Below are positions 11,901 through 25,345 of a DNA stretch of 64,000 bases, piece after piece. The first letter of the stretch is position 1. The number at the start of each line of letters is the position of its first letter. Made by a program: the position numbers and the translations under genes. Below the pieces are notes generated by a model. That model saw nothing but the letters and a program-made list of their open reading frames with translations, was not told the DNA's origin and made no database searches. The stretch comes from Glycine soja (lineage: Eukaryota; Streptophyta; Magnoliopsida; Fabales; Fabaceae): the NCBI RefSeq assembly GCF_004193775.1, contig NC_041019.1, positions 1,371,501 to 1,435,500 on the forward strand, written 5' to 3'.

Positions 11901-14900
11901 AAAGCATATTATAAGATTTTTTTAAAACAAAAGAACTGTTCACGCTAATGATAAGCTTTGTATTTGCTGAAAGCTAACGTCGGACGCAATCAAATTGGTC
12001 ATGGTGGCAAGAAAAATGTTTTCATTAAAAAAAGTTGTCAATAAATATTATCAATTTTAATTAAAAGGCTTGCATAATATCATATAAATATTGTTTTCAA
12101 TAAATCACATATAACAAATTATAAGTTAAAAACATTATTTCTTAATTTTTTTCATATCAAAATAATTTTATTTTTTATATTCTAATAAACCATAAAATAA
12201 ATTACATGGGCACCTCCTAAAGTTTTTTTAAATTCTTTAATTCTTATGATTTTTATAAGTATATATTTATTTTTTTAATTCTTATCATGTTTATAAATAT
12301 ATATTTATTTTTTCTTTCATCTTTAATACTATTTCTTTCTTTTCTCCTCCTTTTTCATCATCTCTATCATTTTCTTTTTCTATCTTCACAAATTTTTCTT
12401 TCTTTTTCTCACTTTTTCTATCACCATTCACTCCAAAATAAGGTGGAGTTTACATTTATCCTACATTTTTTTTAATGTGTTGTTGTTATGCTTTGATGTG
12501 ACACCATGTTGGTGGCGTGTGCGATTTAAATAATGTTGATCTATTCATAATTTTTAGAATGATAAAAAGAAAATTATCAGTTAAATAAATTATGAATATT
12601 TATTTATAATTATTTTAAAAAAGTATTGGTATACATACTTTACTAGTTATATCATCTAATATCTACATATATTCAACAACAAAAATCCAATTTCTACATA
12701 TTATTTAATATATTGAATTTAAGGAAACAAAATAAAGAGTATATAAATAATTTTACATATATAAATCATTAGTATTAATATACATGATTTTGCAAAAATC
12801 TTGGAATGTATAATTAGTTCACATACAAATTTATAAGTTAGTTATTTTGTAAAGTTGTGTTGTATGCAAATTTAACTAAATCATCATTTGTTTTGTAATC
12901 TATTCATTAATTTAAATTTAGTTAATTGATTCTTGTATGAATATTGAATATTCATCCATCCATCGGTCAAAGAGTACATAAAACACACTCAAATTACTAA
13001 GTGCATTCTTATGGAACATGTTATACAAAATCCTACTAGTACTTTTGATGGATTTTATAGACAAAATATTGTGCATTCATGAGATGCTATAACTCACGAC
13101 AAATTGTGCTAAAATCAAGCTTCACCATTAGTTCGAGTTTGGAAACCTCCAGATCCATTACCAATAGCAGTCCTCAAAGAAGGATTTACACTACAAATTG
13201 GGAACTCACTAAATACAAGTGAATCCCTTGATATATATATATATATATATATATTCCTAAAATTATAAGGAGGATTTACACTACTGATGATCACAAATGT
13301 ACTTAGGAAGAAAGTTTCTTAATATATTCCATTCCAACTTAGTAATTATAGTTCAGATGGATATATATGCTATAATTAATGCACCAATCTAGAAATAGAA
13401 TACGCTAGGTTACATAATTACTTAACTAATACACCGACACCCATTAATCAACCCAAAATCTAATAGTGTGACCATTACCATTGTTCCATTAATTGAATAA
13501 CTTAAGCATGTCTCCAAGCACAATTATAGATTTGCTTTGCAAAATTCTACCCCACGGAGAGTCCTTGTATAACTTTCCTCCTAGCTTATTTGGGGCACAA
13601 ACTTCTCTAACAAATTAAATGGCATTCCCTCTATTCAGAAGTGATTTCCTAGGTGAAGTGCCTCTAGATTACTTCAATTTCATTACAAATCCCAATAGGA
13701 ATCAGTGAAGTTTGCATCACATATTCAGGAAGACTCATTAATTGAGATTTGAGATGGGACGACTCAACTTCAAATGAGAGTAATGATGCTTTCCAGCCTA
13801 CTAACTTCTTTTTAACTTTTTCGACAAGAAAATGGCAGTAATCTTTTGAGAGTAGATAATGAAGGAGTGAGACAGATCCATTTGTAGAAGTTTACTATAT
13901 TATTATGAGTAAGGGGGATAGAGGTTTTGGCTAAGTAAAAAAATTGAATTACATTTTATTTCTACCAAAACAATATATCCGTTGCCAACCAAAAACATTC
14001 ATAGTGTGTTTGGATTTCCGTTCCAACACTTCAAACGTCTGTTCATTTCAATCCATGCAGAGACAAGTTTTTCCGTTTAGATATATTGGAATGTGTGCAG
14101 AAAGTTATTCAAACACATCCTTAGTCGTTGTTGTGGGCAATCGTTGCCCAACGGTGCTTTTTTGCACTAATATAGTTGTTGCTCATAAATAACATTATGG
14201 TTTTCATTTTAATTTTTAGGGGTAAGTCGGTTGCCTCATAAGCAACAATCCGTACAACGCAGTATCGAAAGTTACTTTGCAAGCATGTTGCTTGCTCTGA
14301 CTTGTTGCTTTCCAAGCCACCCGTTGTAGATGCTCTTAGGTTGCACAAATTGAATGTGACTTTTAAGAAGCTAGTAGTAATAGTTTTCGCATTCCAAATG
14401 CAACTCCTTACCTCTTAACAGTTTTCCAAACATGCTGGTAGTCCATTCAGGTCATGAGATTTGTAGCTTCCCATTCCAAAAAGAGCCTAGTTAACCTTTT
14501 CAAAAGAAGTTTGTTACTAATCTTCTCCTGACTTATATACGGAATTTGAGGAAAACCATTTATTGGTTATTAATGAAATCGAACTCGGTTAAAAGCAGGA
14601 TTATTGTATTGTTGTGTTGAGCAGGATCATTGTATTGTTGTGAGTAAAATTTTTGCCATCCGCTCCTTTAGCTCACGCTCTTCATAAACCCATCTTCAAG
14701 AGATGTTTTTTTCCCTTAGGAAAGATAAAATTTAGGTAAAAACCAAAAATACACTAAGATTAATTATTAAAATAATACTGGGTGCATTTGAAAGAGCTAG
14801 ACAATGTTGCCAAAAAAGAATTAAAATGAGCAAACGCACTAAATCAAGAGATCATCCTGAAACGACAACACAAATAATTGTTATTGTCTTACGTAGTATT

Positions 14901-14943
14901 TTCTATTAATTTTAGGTAAGAAGAGGGAGTTAATATTTGAGGA
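8991..14943. other. AT-rich intergenic spacer, about 6 kb
   Basis: No gene is supported. Short frames (for example 10465-10668, 11341-11553, 12287-12475, 13944-14192) are low-complexity or lack any domain. A (TA)n microsatellite sits at about 13231-13254, and the 14-mer AGGATTTACACTAC occurs on either side of it (13181-13194 and 13271-13284). I could not recognise an intact transposon. Confidence 0.5.
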
Positions 14944-17900
14944 TCAAATTTTCCCAGTCCTGATAGTCATGCAATTATGATACGCAGTTTGAGCTGTTTC
15001 ACTTTTTTGTCTGATATCTTCATACAACTTCAATGATGCCTCAGCAAATTTAGTGAGTTGGTGAACAAGTTTGGTTAAACTTGCATGTATGCAACACAAA
15101 TGTGAAGAATCGTCTTCACTTTCTTCATTAGTTTTGCTCTCGGTTTCTCCACCAATGCTTGCAACAGTTGAATTCTGTTTTTCATGAAGCTCTTGATCTT
15201 GCTGCTCTATCATGCGACGAAGATCAGACACAAAGTTCTTTATTGCACGACTTAGTTCCTCAGAAGGCAAAGCTTTAATTCCAGCACACCAATCTCGACA
15301 AAGAACAAATATAGGTGGGGCCAAAGCACGGCGAGGGGAGAATGGTTTTCTGCTCTTGGAACGTTCCCTTGGTTGTAGTATACAATTTTGTAGCCATACA
15401 TTGAGAGCTTCAATGTATGAGGTGTGGCTGTCGATACAGTTAGAAAAGCTTAGACCAAAGCACTCAAATTCTTCTAGTAGCTGAGTCATTATCTCTCTTC
15501 GGGTATCTCCTTCCAAGGTTCTCATTGAGTTCCTTGAATGATAAGCCAAAGAGATAGTAATGTATTGTGCATGATGACATTCAAGCATAGCCTTCCACAT
15601 CCTCATCAACCTGCACTGCTAGCATTTCCATAAGCCAATACTACTACAAACTAACACTTCAATTATCAAGTATAGCAAACTGCTTGTGAAGTTTCAGGTT
15701 CAGCAGCACAAATGTGGAAATTTCAAAATTTTCTCTTACCCTTGAGTTAATTCCAAAAGTTGTGGGAACAATTCTTCATCTCTCATCCTCTCGATTCGTT
15801 TAGATATTAAATCAACAGAATAAATAGCCACTATTATCCGTGAATGCAGATCCTTCACTACTGTTCGGGTTTTGTCAATCACTTTATTGCCTTCATCTTT
15901 TGCAAATTGATGCCTTAGCTGGTCACATTTTCGATCAAAATCCTTCTTGATGAACTCACCAGCCTACAAACAACCCCATAGGCAATTTAGTCAACAGGAT
16001 AAGGGATTTAAAACCCAAAAATAAGATGTGCAATGCATTTGACCAGATGATGAGTGACTAGACAAAATTGTCATTCAAACATATATACCTAAGCACCTAG
16101 CTGCTTATTCTAGGGACAGAACAAATATAAGATCATCCAGAAAGCTTTAGAATCATTGAAGTCTAAATGCATATATACTCCTTGCTTTCCACTTGTTAGT
16201 TCTTAACGGCTATATCTAATGCTTCTCAAAAACCTTATCAAATCTACTGTTGAAAAAGATATATGGAATTATGAAGTGATAAAAAGGAAACAAAGAAGAT
16301 GCGCAGAAAAATACATACCAATAGTTTATGTAAAATAGCATAGTAGGATATCATGTGATGTTAATTGTCAAGCATATTTGGCAGATCGTGTAATACCTTT
16401 ACTTCATCATAAAGTTTTCTCTCCCATGCATACAATCTGTCAAGGGTGCACGAATGACTTCCAGCAATCATGCAGGGTTCTTCACAAAAGTCACTTCCAT
16501 TATCATCCATATACTTCTTCGATGTTGTAACTAATGGGTTCCTGATTGAGGATGATTGAGAAGATAATGTCCTCTTCCAGTTAATAATCTTCTGTGCAGG
16601 TTCTACACAAAGGGAGACACGTATTAGTCCTTCATGCATATTCATTTTACAAATGTTCGTTGGTACTCAGAGATTGGAGATATTAACTAACAGAATGTAC
16701 AATAACTAACTCTCAACCAAATACCCGACTCAATTAAGTTTTAAATTGTAATATCTACTCAATATTTTGAGCTTGTGTCTTGCTTACAATAGTTAAACTT
16801 TCATTTAGAAAGATATGGCTGATCTCATAAAATTTAATGAAGGATCTCGAAACCTTTAGAGGGTAAAATAAAAAATCTCTAATTTACATATTTAATTGAC
16901 TCTGCATAGAAAAATGGCAAAACCAAACCATTAACGATGTAACGCTGATAGCTAAACCTTTCAGAAGAAGTTAATTAATACAAATGAAGTTTAATCAAGT
17001 GATTTGAAATAAGTGGTTAATGTGTTTAAGGTTGAATTGTTCGAATAATATTCGAATTCGATCCTTGACAAAAACAATTATTGATCAAACTTTACTTATT
17101 TTTCGGCCGAATTCTGAATTAGTTAGGATTCTTTTTTCCTAATAAACTGGAAGGTTAAGAAAAAAAAATACAAATCAGTGTTTATTAACAGAATTGAACT
17201 AGAACTTTACCTTGGCAAAAAGGTGTAGCCTTTTGACCGTAGCAAGCAAACATAAAAGCCGCTAGCAAAATCGTGGGAGATGATTTCCCTATCATAACAA
17301 GATTAGTATTTAGACTTAAAGTCTATCCAGGTGTATTTTACACAACATACTACATACATAATTCATAGCCAAGTTCAATAGTTGTAAAAACAGAATAATG
17401 CAAGTAGCAAGTACCTTTTGCCTCAGAATATCCAACCTTGATTTTGTTTGCCTCCAATAGCCTTGAGACCTCCCTACCAGATTCAGAAGCTCGTACAAAC
17501 CGATTCTCTATAACCTTAATGCTAGAAAAAAAATCTTTAGCCCTGTGAGTGATGAACTCAGAAGGATCTTCCCTCTCAGTGTTCATAGCTAGATCCTTCT
17601 TATTGTTCTTTGAACTTGATCGTCCAACAACACCAACATAATTCTGTTTGCAACCTTGTACCGCTCTAGCAACATCCCTTTCATTAGCAACTTGTGACCA
17701 TTGACCCCTTGACACATCCATGAACGAACCGGTTTCTCCTTCATCCTTGAAGTAACTTGCATGCCCCTCAAACTTGAAATTCTTAGCATTATCAGTAGGA
17801 TCAAAGAAATCCCAAGAGGCACCACTCTCAGGAGGAGGTGGAGGAATTGGGAACAACCCAATGGCTTCATCATCGAAGTGATTTTCAATGTGGGGATTGA

Positions 17901-18255
17901 TCATAACAGTCACAGCTGCACTGCCACTTGTTCTCATATAACTCACATGATGATGATGACTCTCATTGTTCAATGGTGACTCCGAAGCATCATCATCAAT
18001 ATGTGAAGGTGATGGAGAAGGGTAAGTAGATTGAGATGAGGTGTGATCTGAAACCGATAAGGACGACTCTATTAGCATCTCTGCCTCGGCGTATCGTCGA
18101 AGAGCGACGCCAATGTTTCGAAGAGATTGGATGTAAGATAAGTGTGAAGCAGCAAGAGCATATCTGGAATCAATGGCCATCTTGATCAACCTCTTTCTTT
18201 CCTTACAAAGAAGCAAGGCTTCATTCTTTTCAGTTTTGGAGTTCACAGAACCCAT
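14944..18255 (-). CDS. DUF630/DUF632 protein (NRG2 / APSR1-like family), five exons
   Basis: Five coding exons join in phase with GT-AG borders: 18255-17415, 17288-17211, 16602-16397, 15963-15740 and 15610-14944. They give 671 residues. The DUF630 region is at about 1-60 (KERKRLIKMAIDSRYALAAS). The linker is Ser/Pro-rich with IPPPPPES and WDFFDP motifs. DUF632 runs from about 210 to 580 (GREVSRLLEANKIKVGYSE, then SSPTILLAAFMFAC, SHSCTLDRLYAWERKLYDEV). The C-terminal part is predicted helical. I chose the ATG at 18255, not the in-frame one at 18279, because the family starts with MGxxxSK for N-myristoylation at Gly2. Relatives include Arabidopsis NRG2 (nitrate signalling) and rice REL2 (leaf shape); the role of this copy is unknown. 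Position 3 is Ser where many members have Cys. Confidence 0.9.
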
Positions 18256-18720
18256 TTTCATTTCAGAGATTAAGCTCATCCATCACTTATACACACTATT
18301 TTCACCATAATAAACGTATGATCTCTAACATGATCCAAACGCTTCAGGAATCCATTCACCAAACACTGTTCTACCTGTGACACCAACAACAACTTCCCTT
18401 AAGTGTGGATTTGTTTCATGACACACGATGGTAAAATGTCACCATAGCGGGAAGAACTCTCCTTCAAAATCTAAAACCTGAATTCTTTGGACAGAGTGAC
18501 AGTTAGTAACCGAGTTACATGGTTGGGAGAAAAAAGTGGACAAGACAAGAAGGTTGGACCCAGGTAGCGTAAACAAAGGCAATTAATTGTTGATGATGTA
18601 AGAATTATAAAAATGTTGGGTTGAGATTTCACTGGGCTGAGACAAAAGCAGAGGAGTGATTGATTAACTTTGTTTAGAAGTGAAGGACAAGGAAAGAGTG
18701 AGTGAGTGAGTGAGGATGGG
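18256..18720 (-). other. Probable 5' leader and promoter-proximal region of the DUF630/632 gene
   Basis: On the minus strand this region is pyrimidine-rich, with a (GAGT)n tract on plus at 18696-18714, as is common in plant 5' leaders. An 88-codon minus frame at 18471-18737 is Leu/Ser/Pro-rich low-complexity sequence and is not considered a gene. No TATA box is clear. Confidence 0.4.
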
Positions 18721-21076
18721 TGGGTTAAAGTCATCAAAAGTCTTAAATCTAAATTACTATTATGACAAAAAACTGATGCGTATCAGTGTCGTTATGGGTT
18801 GGCTAAATAGATTTTGGAGAGTCACAGTGGAAAAAAGTGCATGCATGTATGAAAAGGGCGGTGAAGTAACTAACAAGACAAACTACATTACATTAAAGGA
18901 TGATATATGTGAAAGGAATCAATCCGGTTACAAATATGAGACGCAACAATTGATACACTTAGTAATGGCATAATGTCTCGTGTTTTGTGTTATTGTTTAT
19001 ATCTAGGTTAATTCATTCCAGTTAATGTCGATTAAGATAGGTTAAACCTATTGTTGTAAGGCATTATTAGGCTTAGTAGCAAGGAACGACAAAGAACGAG
19101 GGTGCAGTGGCTTTCCATAGTGCACGCACAAAGTGACAAAAGTCCAATTTGTCAGAAGAAACAATGGAAAGTTTCTCAAATTACGTAATTGCCCTTAGAA
19201 TTTCGCAAGGAAGGCCCGCAATCGGATCCTTAAAATCCGGTGTTCTATTGCAGCTTCAGTCAAGACTTGGGCTCCTCAGTGTTCATTTTTTAAATTTTAT
19301 ATACAGACTTATATGTAATTTTATGTTTTAAAGTTTTTCAAGTAATAATAGTTAATCTTTAAATAAAAATGCTTGTCAAATTAAATAATTAATCTCATGA
19401 CGCTTGCCAAATTACCCTTTGATAAAATGTTAAAATCCAATTAAACAATGTGTCATTCTGTTGCTTAAATTTATGTAAATCTAACGCATTTATAGAATTG
19501 AATTCTCAAATGAAGTTTTAATGTGTAAATGTACTTTTTGGAGGTAATCAAAGTTACAAAATTGAATTTACTTTCCAAAAGTGCATTCATAATTATTTTT
19601 AAAAAATAAATATTATACATAATTTATAATTAAATATAATATAAATAAAATTATTTTACACATAATACATAAATTTTTTCTCATTTTAATTTATATATTG
19701 GTTTTTGAAATAAACAAATCAAAAGAGTAACAATCAAGATTTGTCGGCATGAATCTTTGACATCCTTTAGTCTTTACAATTCTAATTGCAATGCAAATTC
19801 AAGACAATAAATAAACTATTTGTTTTAACAATAAATAATGTGACTTGTCTTTTTCTGGTAGTATCTACGTCACACTATTAAAGTTATAGTGTTTGACAAA
19901 AACAACTGTTAAATTAACTACACGTTATTGTTAAAGATATTCGAATCATACAGGCTACTTTATAATAAAATAGTTTAATGTGAATTTTGATTTATTATAT
20001 TTCATACTTATTTTATTTTAATATATTAAATTTTAAAAGTTTTATTATGGATTTTTATATTTTCAAAATGTACTATTTTAGTTTTTATTATAATTTTCCG
20101 TTAAAAATGTTAACATTCTGTTGATTTTTAAATTTTAATATGATTTAATGTGATTTTTATTCTAATATGATTTAATATAATTTAATGTCAATTTTTCTTT
20201 GATACATTAAATTTAAAAAAAATTATTCTAATTCTTTATGTTTTTGAAATATATCATTTTGATCCTTATTTTTTAAATTTAAAAATTAGTAAAATACTAA
20301 TATTTCTAATAGAAAATTAAATAAATAACTAAAATAATACATTTAAAAAAATCATTTGAGTATTATCTAAATTTGATTTTTAAAAAAATAATTTTTTTAT
20401 CAGACTTTACTTAGATCAAATTCTAAATTAATAAGAATTTATTTTTTCTTAAGAACGGAAGGATTAAGAAAAAAAATATAAAATGAAAGTTTATTGGCTT
20501 CGGCTAGCTATAGCTCCGGAAGAATGGGATAAAGAATCCCATATTAAGAGTATTCTGGGTGGGAGTAGCAGAGAGTTTAGAATAAGTGCAGAAGTGAACT
20601 AGAAACGGGAAGCGATTTTAGAGGAAAAGTGTCAAAGAAGAAGGCTAATGTCTCGTGCGCTTCAAAACAAAATGTGGTAGTAGAGGCGTAAAATGTATGG
20701 GTGAGTGTTATCAACGTGTTTTGCAGTTATACTAGCCAATAAATCCACAATTTCTATCAATTTCCCTCTTTCTTCTACATGAGTTTTATTATTTTCATGC
20801 GTTTCAAGAACGGGTTATTTATCACTTATCAACCATCAAATATATCGGCGAGTTTGCTTTAAGTAGAACCTTCACAATCACGCATAGTTCAATTCCATTA
20901 ACGTACGTAAAGTAAATGAAGAATTTTTTTAAAGATAAATCTTCCTTTTATCTTCTATATATCTAACTTGAATTCACTGATCGGAGCAACCATTACTTCT
21001 TATTTTTACTTTCGACTGTACCTAAACTTATAGAAAATGGTGGGTCAACACTTAAAAATTAGATGACAACTGGAGG

Positions 21077-21078
<2 letters not shown>

Positions 21079-21127
<49 letters not shown>
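21079..21127. repeat. (AT)n microsatellite, about 24 units
   Basis: Uninterrupted alternating A and T over about 49 bp, directly visible. It is likely to vary in length between accessions. Confidence 0.97.
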
Positions 21128-21129
<2 letters not shown>

Positions 21130-21406
21130 TATTAAAAGAGTATTTTTAGTGAAATAATGTTCATATGTACATATATCATTACTTTAAAGAACATTATTAG
21201 TAATACACTTTTCAACATTTTTTTTTTAATATACTCTATCACGTAGTCAAACTTATATATATAATAATTGATGAATTACTTATAAGTTAAAATACTGTTG
21301 AGTTTAATCATAATATATTTTCAGATATATTTTAAGTTTCTCTCAATAAAATCATTAGTGAGGATAGTGAGCGAGATCCATAATTTTTTTTTTCTTTCTA
21401 TTAAGT

Positions 21407-21407
<1 letters not shown>

Positions 21408-21457
<50 letters not shown>
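21408..21457. repeat. (ATA)n microsatellite, about 16 units
   Basis: Uninterrupted trinucleotide repeat of about 50 bp in non-coding DNA, directly visible. Confidence 0.97.
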
Positions 21458-21458
<1 letters not shown>

Positions 21459-22180
21459 GTATTCAAAATAGTATGTTGAAAAATGTATTATTATACTTAG
21501 TTATAAGAAATAAAAATAAAAGTGTATTGTTGACTAAAACCATTTCAATGAGGCGACAACATGTAACCCGACCCAGGTGTTCATTATGATTTTTGAATCA
21601 TATAGATTAGATAAAAAAAAATAAACAACAACATGGGCTACAACCAACAAAACAATGGGCCTTCCCAATTATATCTTTTCTGCACTAAATTTTTTGTAAA
21701 ACAATTTCTGAAAACAAGAATCAGTTTTTGGATACAGGAAACAATTGCCTATCTTCTTCACAGTCTCAAATCCAATTTCTATTCCTTCACCAACAACAAA
21801 AGTCATGGATCAAAAAGAATAAAAAATTAAAAAAACTTAAAGGGTGATAATAAAATAGAAAAAATATAATTAAACATCCAAATGCTAGTTCACATCTTGT
21901 GAGAGTGAAAAAAAAAAAAGAAGAAAAAATATGTATCACTAGATATGATATAATAGAAAGAGAGACATACAGAAAAATAAAAGATATTAATGAGATATTT
22001 AAAATAGACGTGTGTCCAAATATCATTATCCCGACAACAAAAATAACATATAATAGAATGAAATGGGCTTGCCTCAAAGAGAAAAAGGCTTTCCTTTGTT
22101 GTGTTTGTTTCTCAACCTTATATGCAAGGGACCTAAATCTTGCACTCCTCAAATTGAATCATGCAACCTCCACTATTTAG

Positions 22181-23180
22181 TAAAAATGCAATAACATCCT
22201 TAATAAAAATTTTACCTCCCATTTCTCAACACCAACACCTCCCTTCTCTCTTCTCTTAACCCGCGATGGCACACGCTCATGATGGCATTCCTTCTTCGAC
22301 AACACGCCTCCTTCCCATGGCAACTCCTCATTCCCCCACCCCCTCATTCTCATGCTCCCCCATTCTCCTTCCTCCTTCTGTGAAGGGTAAGTGGCTCCTT
22401 CTCCCTTCTCTTTTCTTCTCTTCCTCCTCCTTCTCTCTTTATCAAATTTAATTAACTATGAAAAAGCTTTTGGAATGATCTCTCTGTAAGCAAAAATGCT
22501 TTCAAAATGATTTTTCCATATGGAAAAATGCATCTGGAATGGTATTTCCTTAAGCAAAAATGGTTTATGGAAAGACTGTTTTGAAAGATTTTTGCTGACA
22601 AAAAGGCCATTTCTGGAAGTAATTTTTTTAAATTGAGAGCAGTCTTTTCTTGAAGTGTATTTTGTACATTTCGAAAAGGGGGTTCTTGAAATCATTATTG
22701 TGCTTACGGAAAACCCTTCTGAAAGCAACGACTATGATTCGGAGTAGTCTTTTTGGAAGTGTATTTTGTGTCTTCCGAAAATGATGTACCAAAAAGCATT
22801 ATTTTAGCTTATGGAATAACCATTCCAGAAGCAAAATTTGCAATATGGAATAGCCTTTCCAGAAGTGTATTTTTTTTATCTTCTTGAATGATCATTCAGG
22901 AAGCACTATTTTTGCTTACGAAAAGAGTGTTCCGTAAGATTTTTTCTTTCTTAAAACTCATTCCGTAAGGTATTTATACCCTTACAGAATGCTTGATCTG
23001 GAAACAAATCCAAAACTCAAAATAAGAATGTCAATTCCAAGATGAAGAATTTAGTTGAGTCGAGAAGAAGAGAAGAATAGAAAAGGGGAAGATCTAAACT
23101 TGTGCTGACTATGGGAGAAAGAAGAGGAAGAAGGAAAGCAGAGGATCCAAAGAAAATATAAGGGGTAGTTAGGATTTTGA
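22181..23180. other. Unclassified repeat-like region rich in TTCCGGAAG-type motifs
   Basis: From about 22450 to 22990 the sequence is built from diverged short motifs such as tggaatg, ggaagca, gcaaaaatg and ttccgtaag, repeated in both orientations every 20-50 bp. This pattern is typical of internal parts of non-autonomous plant transposons. It is preceded by a C-rich stretch with a short frame at 22266-22451, which ends near GGGTAAGTGG, a donor-like sequence. It is followed by a purine-rich stretch. I could not define termini or a target duplication, so the class is unknown. Confidence 0.35.
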
Positions 23181-23733
23181 GAAAACTAGAAAATGCAGTA
23201 AGGGAGTTGCAGAATTCAATTGCCCATATCCAAATTCTATCCCTACGCCTATCCCTACGCCAAGGTCTTGGACCCAACAAAAAAAAACTTAAAAGGTCCC
23301 ATAGGTCTATATCTTCGACCAAAACGAGGCTCAAGCTGTACTACTGTACGTACGTGACAGTCCTGTGCGGTGTTCATTAGTCATTAACATAACTAAACGT
23401 TCAGTCCTATCCATAGCCAAAAGGTTCATTACGTTGGCCATCACACCATGAACCACCTTGGTCAAAAACCAGCTCATAAACATGAAACATCATAAATCAT
23501 AATTGCAAACAATATCGTTTGTCCCTTGCGAAGTTTATAATAGACTCCTCAACAGCCATATATGCAGCAAAACCGCCTTCCCTCGACACCTGGCACCAAT
23601 TCCACGTTTTCCTCAGATTACTGGCCACACTGCATCACTCGCCTACATCTCGGTAATGCCTCCTTTGTCTTCATATATTCCTCCATTCTTTTTATATTCA
23701 AGACAGCCATACTCCCCCACCTTCATCTACTCA

Positions 23734-23740
23734 TATAAAT
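23734..23740 (+). promoter_or_regulatory. Candidate TATA box for the EIL gene
   Basis: TATAAAT in a pyrimidine-rich context, 175-180 bp upstream of the EIL start codon. This would put the transcription start near 23765. Motif and spacing only. Confidence 0.4.
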
Positions 23741-23914
23741 TCCTTTTCCTCCATCATGCTAATTAATGCTATACACCTCCGTTATCTCATATTACAACTT
23801 GCAGTATCCATTCCTTCTTATCCTATGGATAAACACATTTAATTCTCCGTGTTTTAACTGCACAGATACATATCTCAAGAAATTACGATATCTTAGATAT
23901 ATCAGAACGACATC

Positions 23915-25345
23915 ATGGTGTTGATCAGAGAAGAAGAGATAGTGGAGGAGATGAGTGAAGCGGAGTGCAATATCGACTACGAGAAGCTGAAGAAACGCAT
24001 GTGGAAGGACCGAGTCCTTCTGCAGAAGCTGAAGGAGAAGCGGCAGAAACAGGAACCAGACGTGGAAGCGAAACAAGAGGCATCGAAGAGGAAGAAGATG
24101 TCACGAGCACAAGACTCGGTTCTCAAGTACATGGTGAAGATCATGGAGGTCTGCAACGCCCAAGGCTTCGTCTACGGCATCATCCCCGAGAAGGGAAAAC
24201 CCATGTCCGGTTCCTCCGGTAGCCTCCGCAAGTGGTGGAAGGACCAAATCCGCTTTGACCAAAACGCCCCCGTCGCAGTCTCAAAGTACCTCCCACTCCT
24301 CTCAAAAGACATTGACCTTGACATTGCTTCCTACATACACCTCCTCCAAGACTTGCAAGACTCAACCCTAGGGTCTCTTCTTTCCGCTCTCATGCAACAC
24401 TGTGCCCCTCCACAGAGAAGGTTCCCTTTGGAGGGAGGGCTTTCCCCTCCTTGGTGGCCCAACGGGGAGGAAATCTGGTGGGGCGAACAGGGCCTTCTGG
24501 CCCAAGAAAACGGCCCACCTCCTTACAGAAAGCCCCATGACTTGAAAAAGGCTTGGAAAGTTTCTGTCCTCGCCGCAGTTATCAAACACATATCTCCAGA
24601 TTTTGATAAACTCAGAAGGCTGGTGACTCAGTCCAAGACCTTGCAAGATAAGATGACTGCCAGGGACAGTGCCACGTGGTCAAAAGTCATGAACCATGAA
24701 GAGGCTTTGCTAGATCTAACCGAGAAGTGCCTCAAAATATCTAATGATGATGACAACCTTGAAGAAGAAGAAGAAGAAGAAGAAGAAGAAGAAGAAGAAG
24801 AAGAAGAAGAAGAAGAAGAAGAAGAAGAAGAAGAAGGGTTTTCTGGTTCTCATGAACCTCAACTTTTGAAGAGGAAGGGCGCGTTTGGCTTTGGTAGTAC
24901 TGATGCTTTAGTGGATAAGCTGTATGCTTGTCAAAACGCAGGGTGTCCACAGAGTGAGCCTTCTATGGAGTTTGCGGATAAGAACTTGAGGCTGGACCAT
25001 GAGGCTCTGTGTGCTTTCCGAACAGTGGATAGCGATGTTCTTCCATTTCACCGTTATCTCTCCAATGATGCACCACCAATCACAAGTTTGGATGATTTGA
25101 TGAACGTGGCTTTTCAGAATGATGTGAACCTTGGTGAGGCTGCTGGTGGGAGTGGCACATTGGAAGATGACCCTTGTTACTGGCTTAACGCCATTGAAAA
25201 TCTTGAGTTGCAGGCTGCGTTAGAGTTGTTGGTGAGAGATAACATGGACTTTGCTCAAAATGTTCCGGCGCAGATTCCGCAGGGACAGGGACAAGAGGAT
25301 GCAGCCTCAGTTTGGGGCTTGGGAACCCATCCAACGCAAGGATAG
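23915..25345 (+). CDS. EIN3-like (EIL) transcription factor with poly-Glu tract
   Basis: Single-exon gene of 476 residues, as usual for intronless EIN3/EIL genes. It has an N-terminal acidic part and then basic region I at about 24-48 ([19 protein letters not shown]). The EIN3 DNA-binding core follows from about 64 to 275: [78 protein letters not shown] and [13 protein letters not shown]. The length is closer to the shorter EIL4/EIL5 type than to EIN3 (about 600 residues). EIN3/EIL proteins act in the nucleus downstream of EIN2 in ethylene signalling; whether this one does is not shown by sequence. Just after the core lies a run of 25 Glu (283-307) encoded by pure GAA. The first in-frame ATG is used; Met13 is an alternative. 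Confidence 0.93.
   Translation: MVLIREEEIVEEMSEAECNIDYEKLKKRMWKDRVLLQKLKEKRQKQEPDVEAKQEASKRKKMSRAQDSVLKYMVKIMEVCNAQGFVYGIIPEKGKPMSGSSGSLRKWWKDQIRFDQNAPVAVSKYLPLLSKDIDLDIASYIHLLQDLQDSTLGSLLSALMQHCAPPQRRFPLEGGLSPPWWPNGEEIWWGEQGLLAQENGPPPYRKPHDLKKAWKVSVLAAVIKHISPDFDKLRRLVTQSKTLQDKMTARDSATWSKVMNHEEALLDLTEKCLKISNDDDNLEEEEEEEEEEEEEEEEEEEEEEEEEGFSGSHEPQLLKRKGAFGFGSTDALVDKLYACQNAGCPQSEPSMEFADKNLRLDHEALCAFRTVDSDVLPFHRYLSNDAPPITSLDDLMNVAFQNDVNLGEAAGGSGTLEDDPCYWLNAIENLELQAALELLVRDNMDFAQNVPAQIPQGQGQEDAASVWGLGTHPTQG
24761..24835 (+). repeat. Pure (GAA)25 coding microsatellite in the EIL gene
   Basis: Twenty-five consecutive GAA codons encode residues 283-307. There is no synonymous GAG interruption, so the tract is a young, expansion-prone repeat and not a conserved acidic domain. 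On the other strand it gives an artefactual poly-Leu frame (24741-24950). Confidence 0.97.

Larger units (their letters stand above)
18721..22180. other. AT-rich intergenic spacer
   Basis: No gene supported. Contains two large microsatellites listed separately, and long stretches of T- and A-rich sequence at 19.3-20.5 kb. Small frames at 18710-18973, 19149-19331, 21633-21830 and 21787-22180 are low-complexity or featureless. Confidence 0.5.

Noticed and set aside
22266..22451. 61-codon plus frame starting MAHAHDGIP, with a donor-like GGTAAGTGG
   Set aside because: Pro/Ser/Thr low complexity with no downstream exon; more likely part of a repeat-like region.
24741..24950. Poly-Leu minus-strand frame
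   Set aside because: It is the antisense of the (GAA)25 tract inside the EIL coding sequence.
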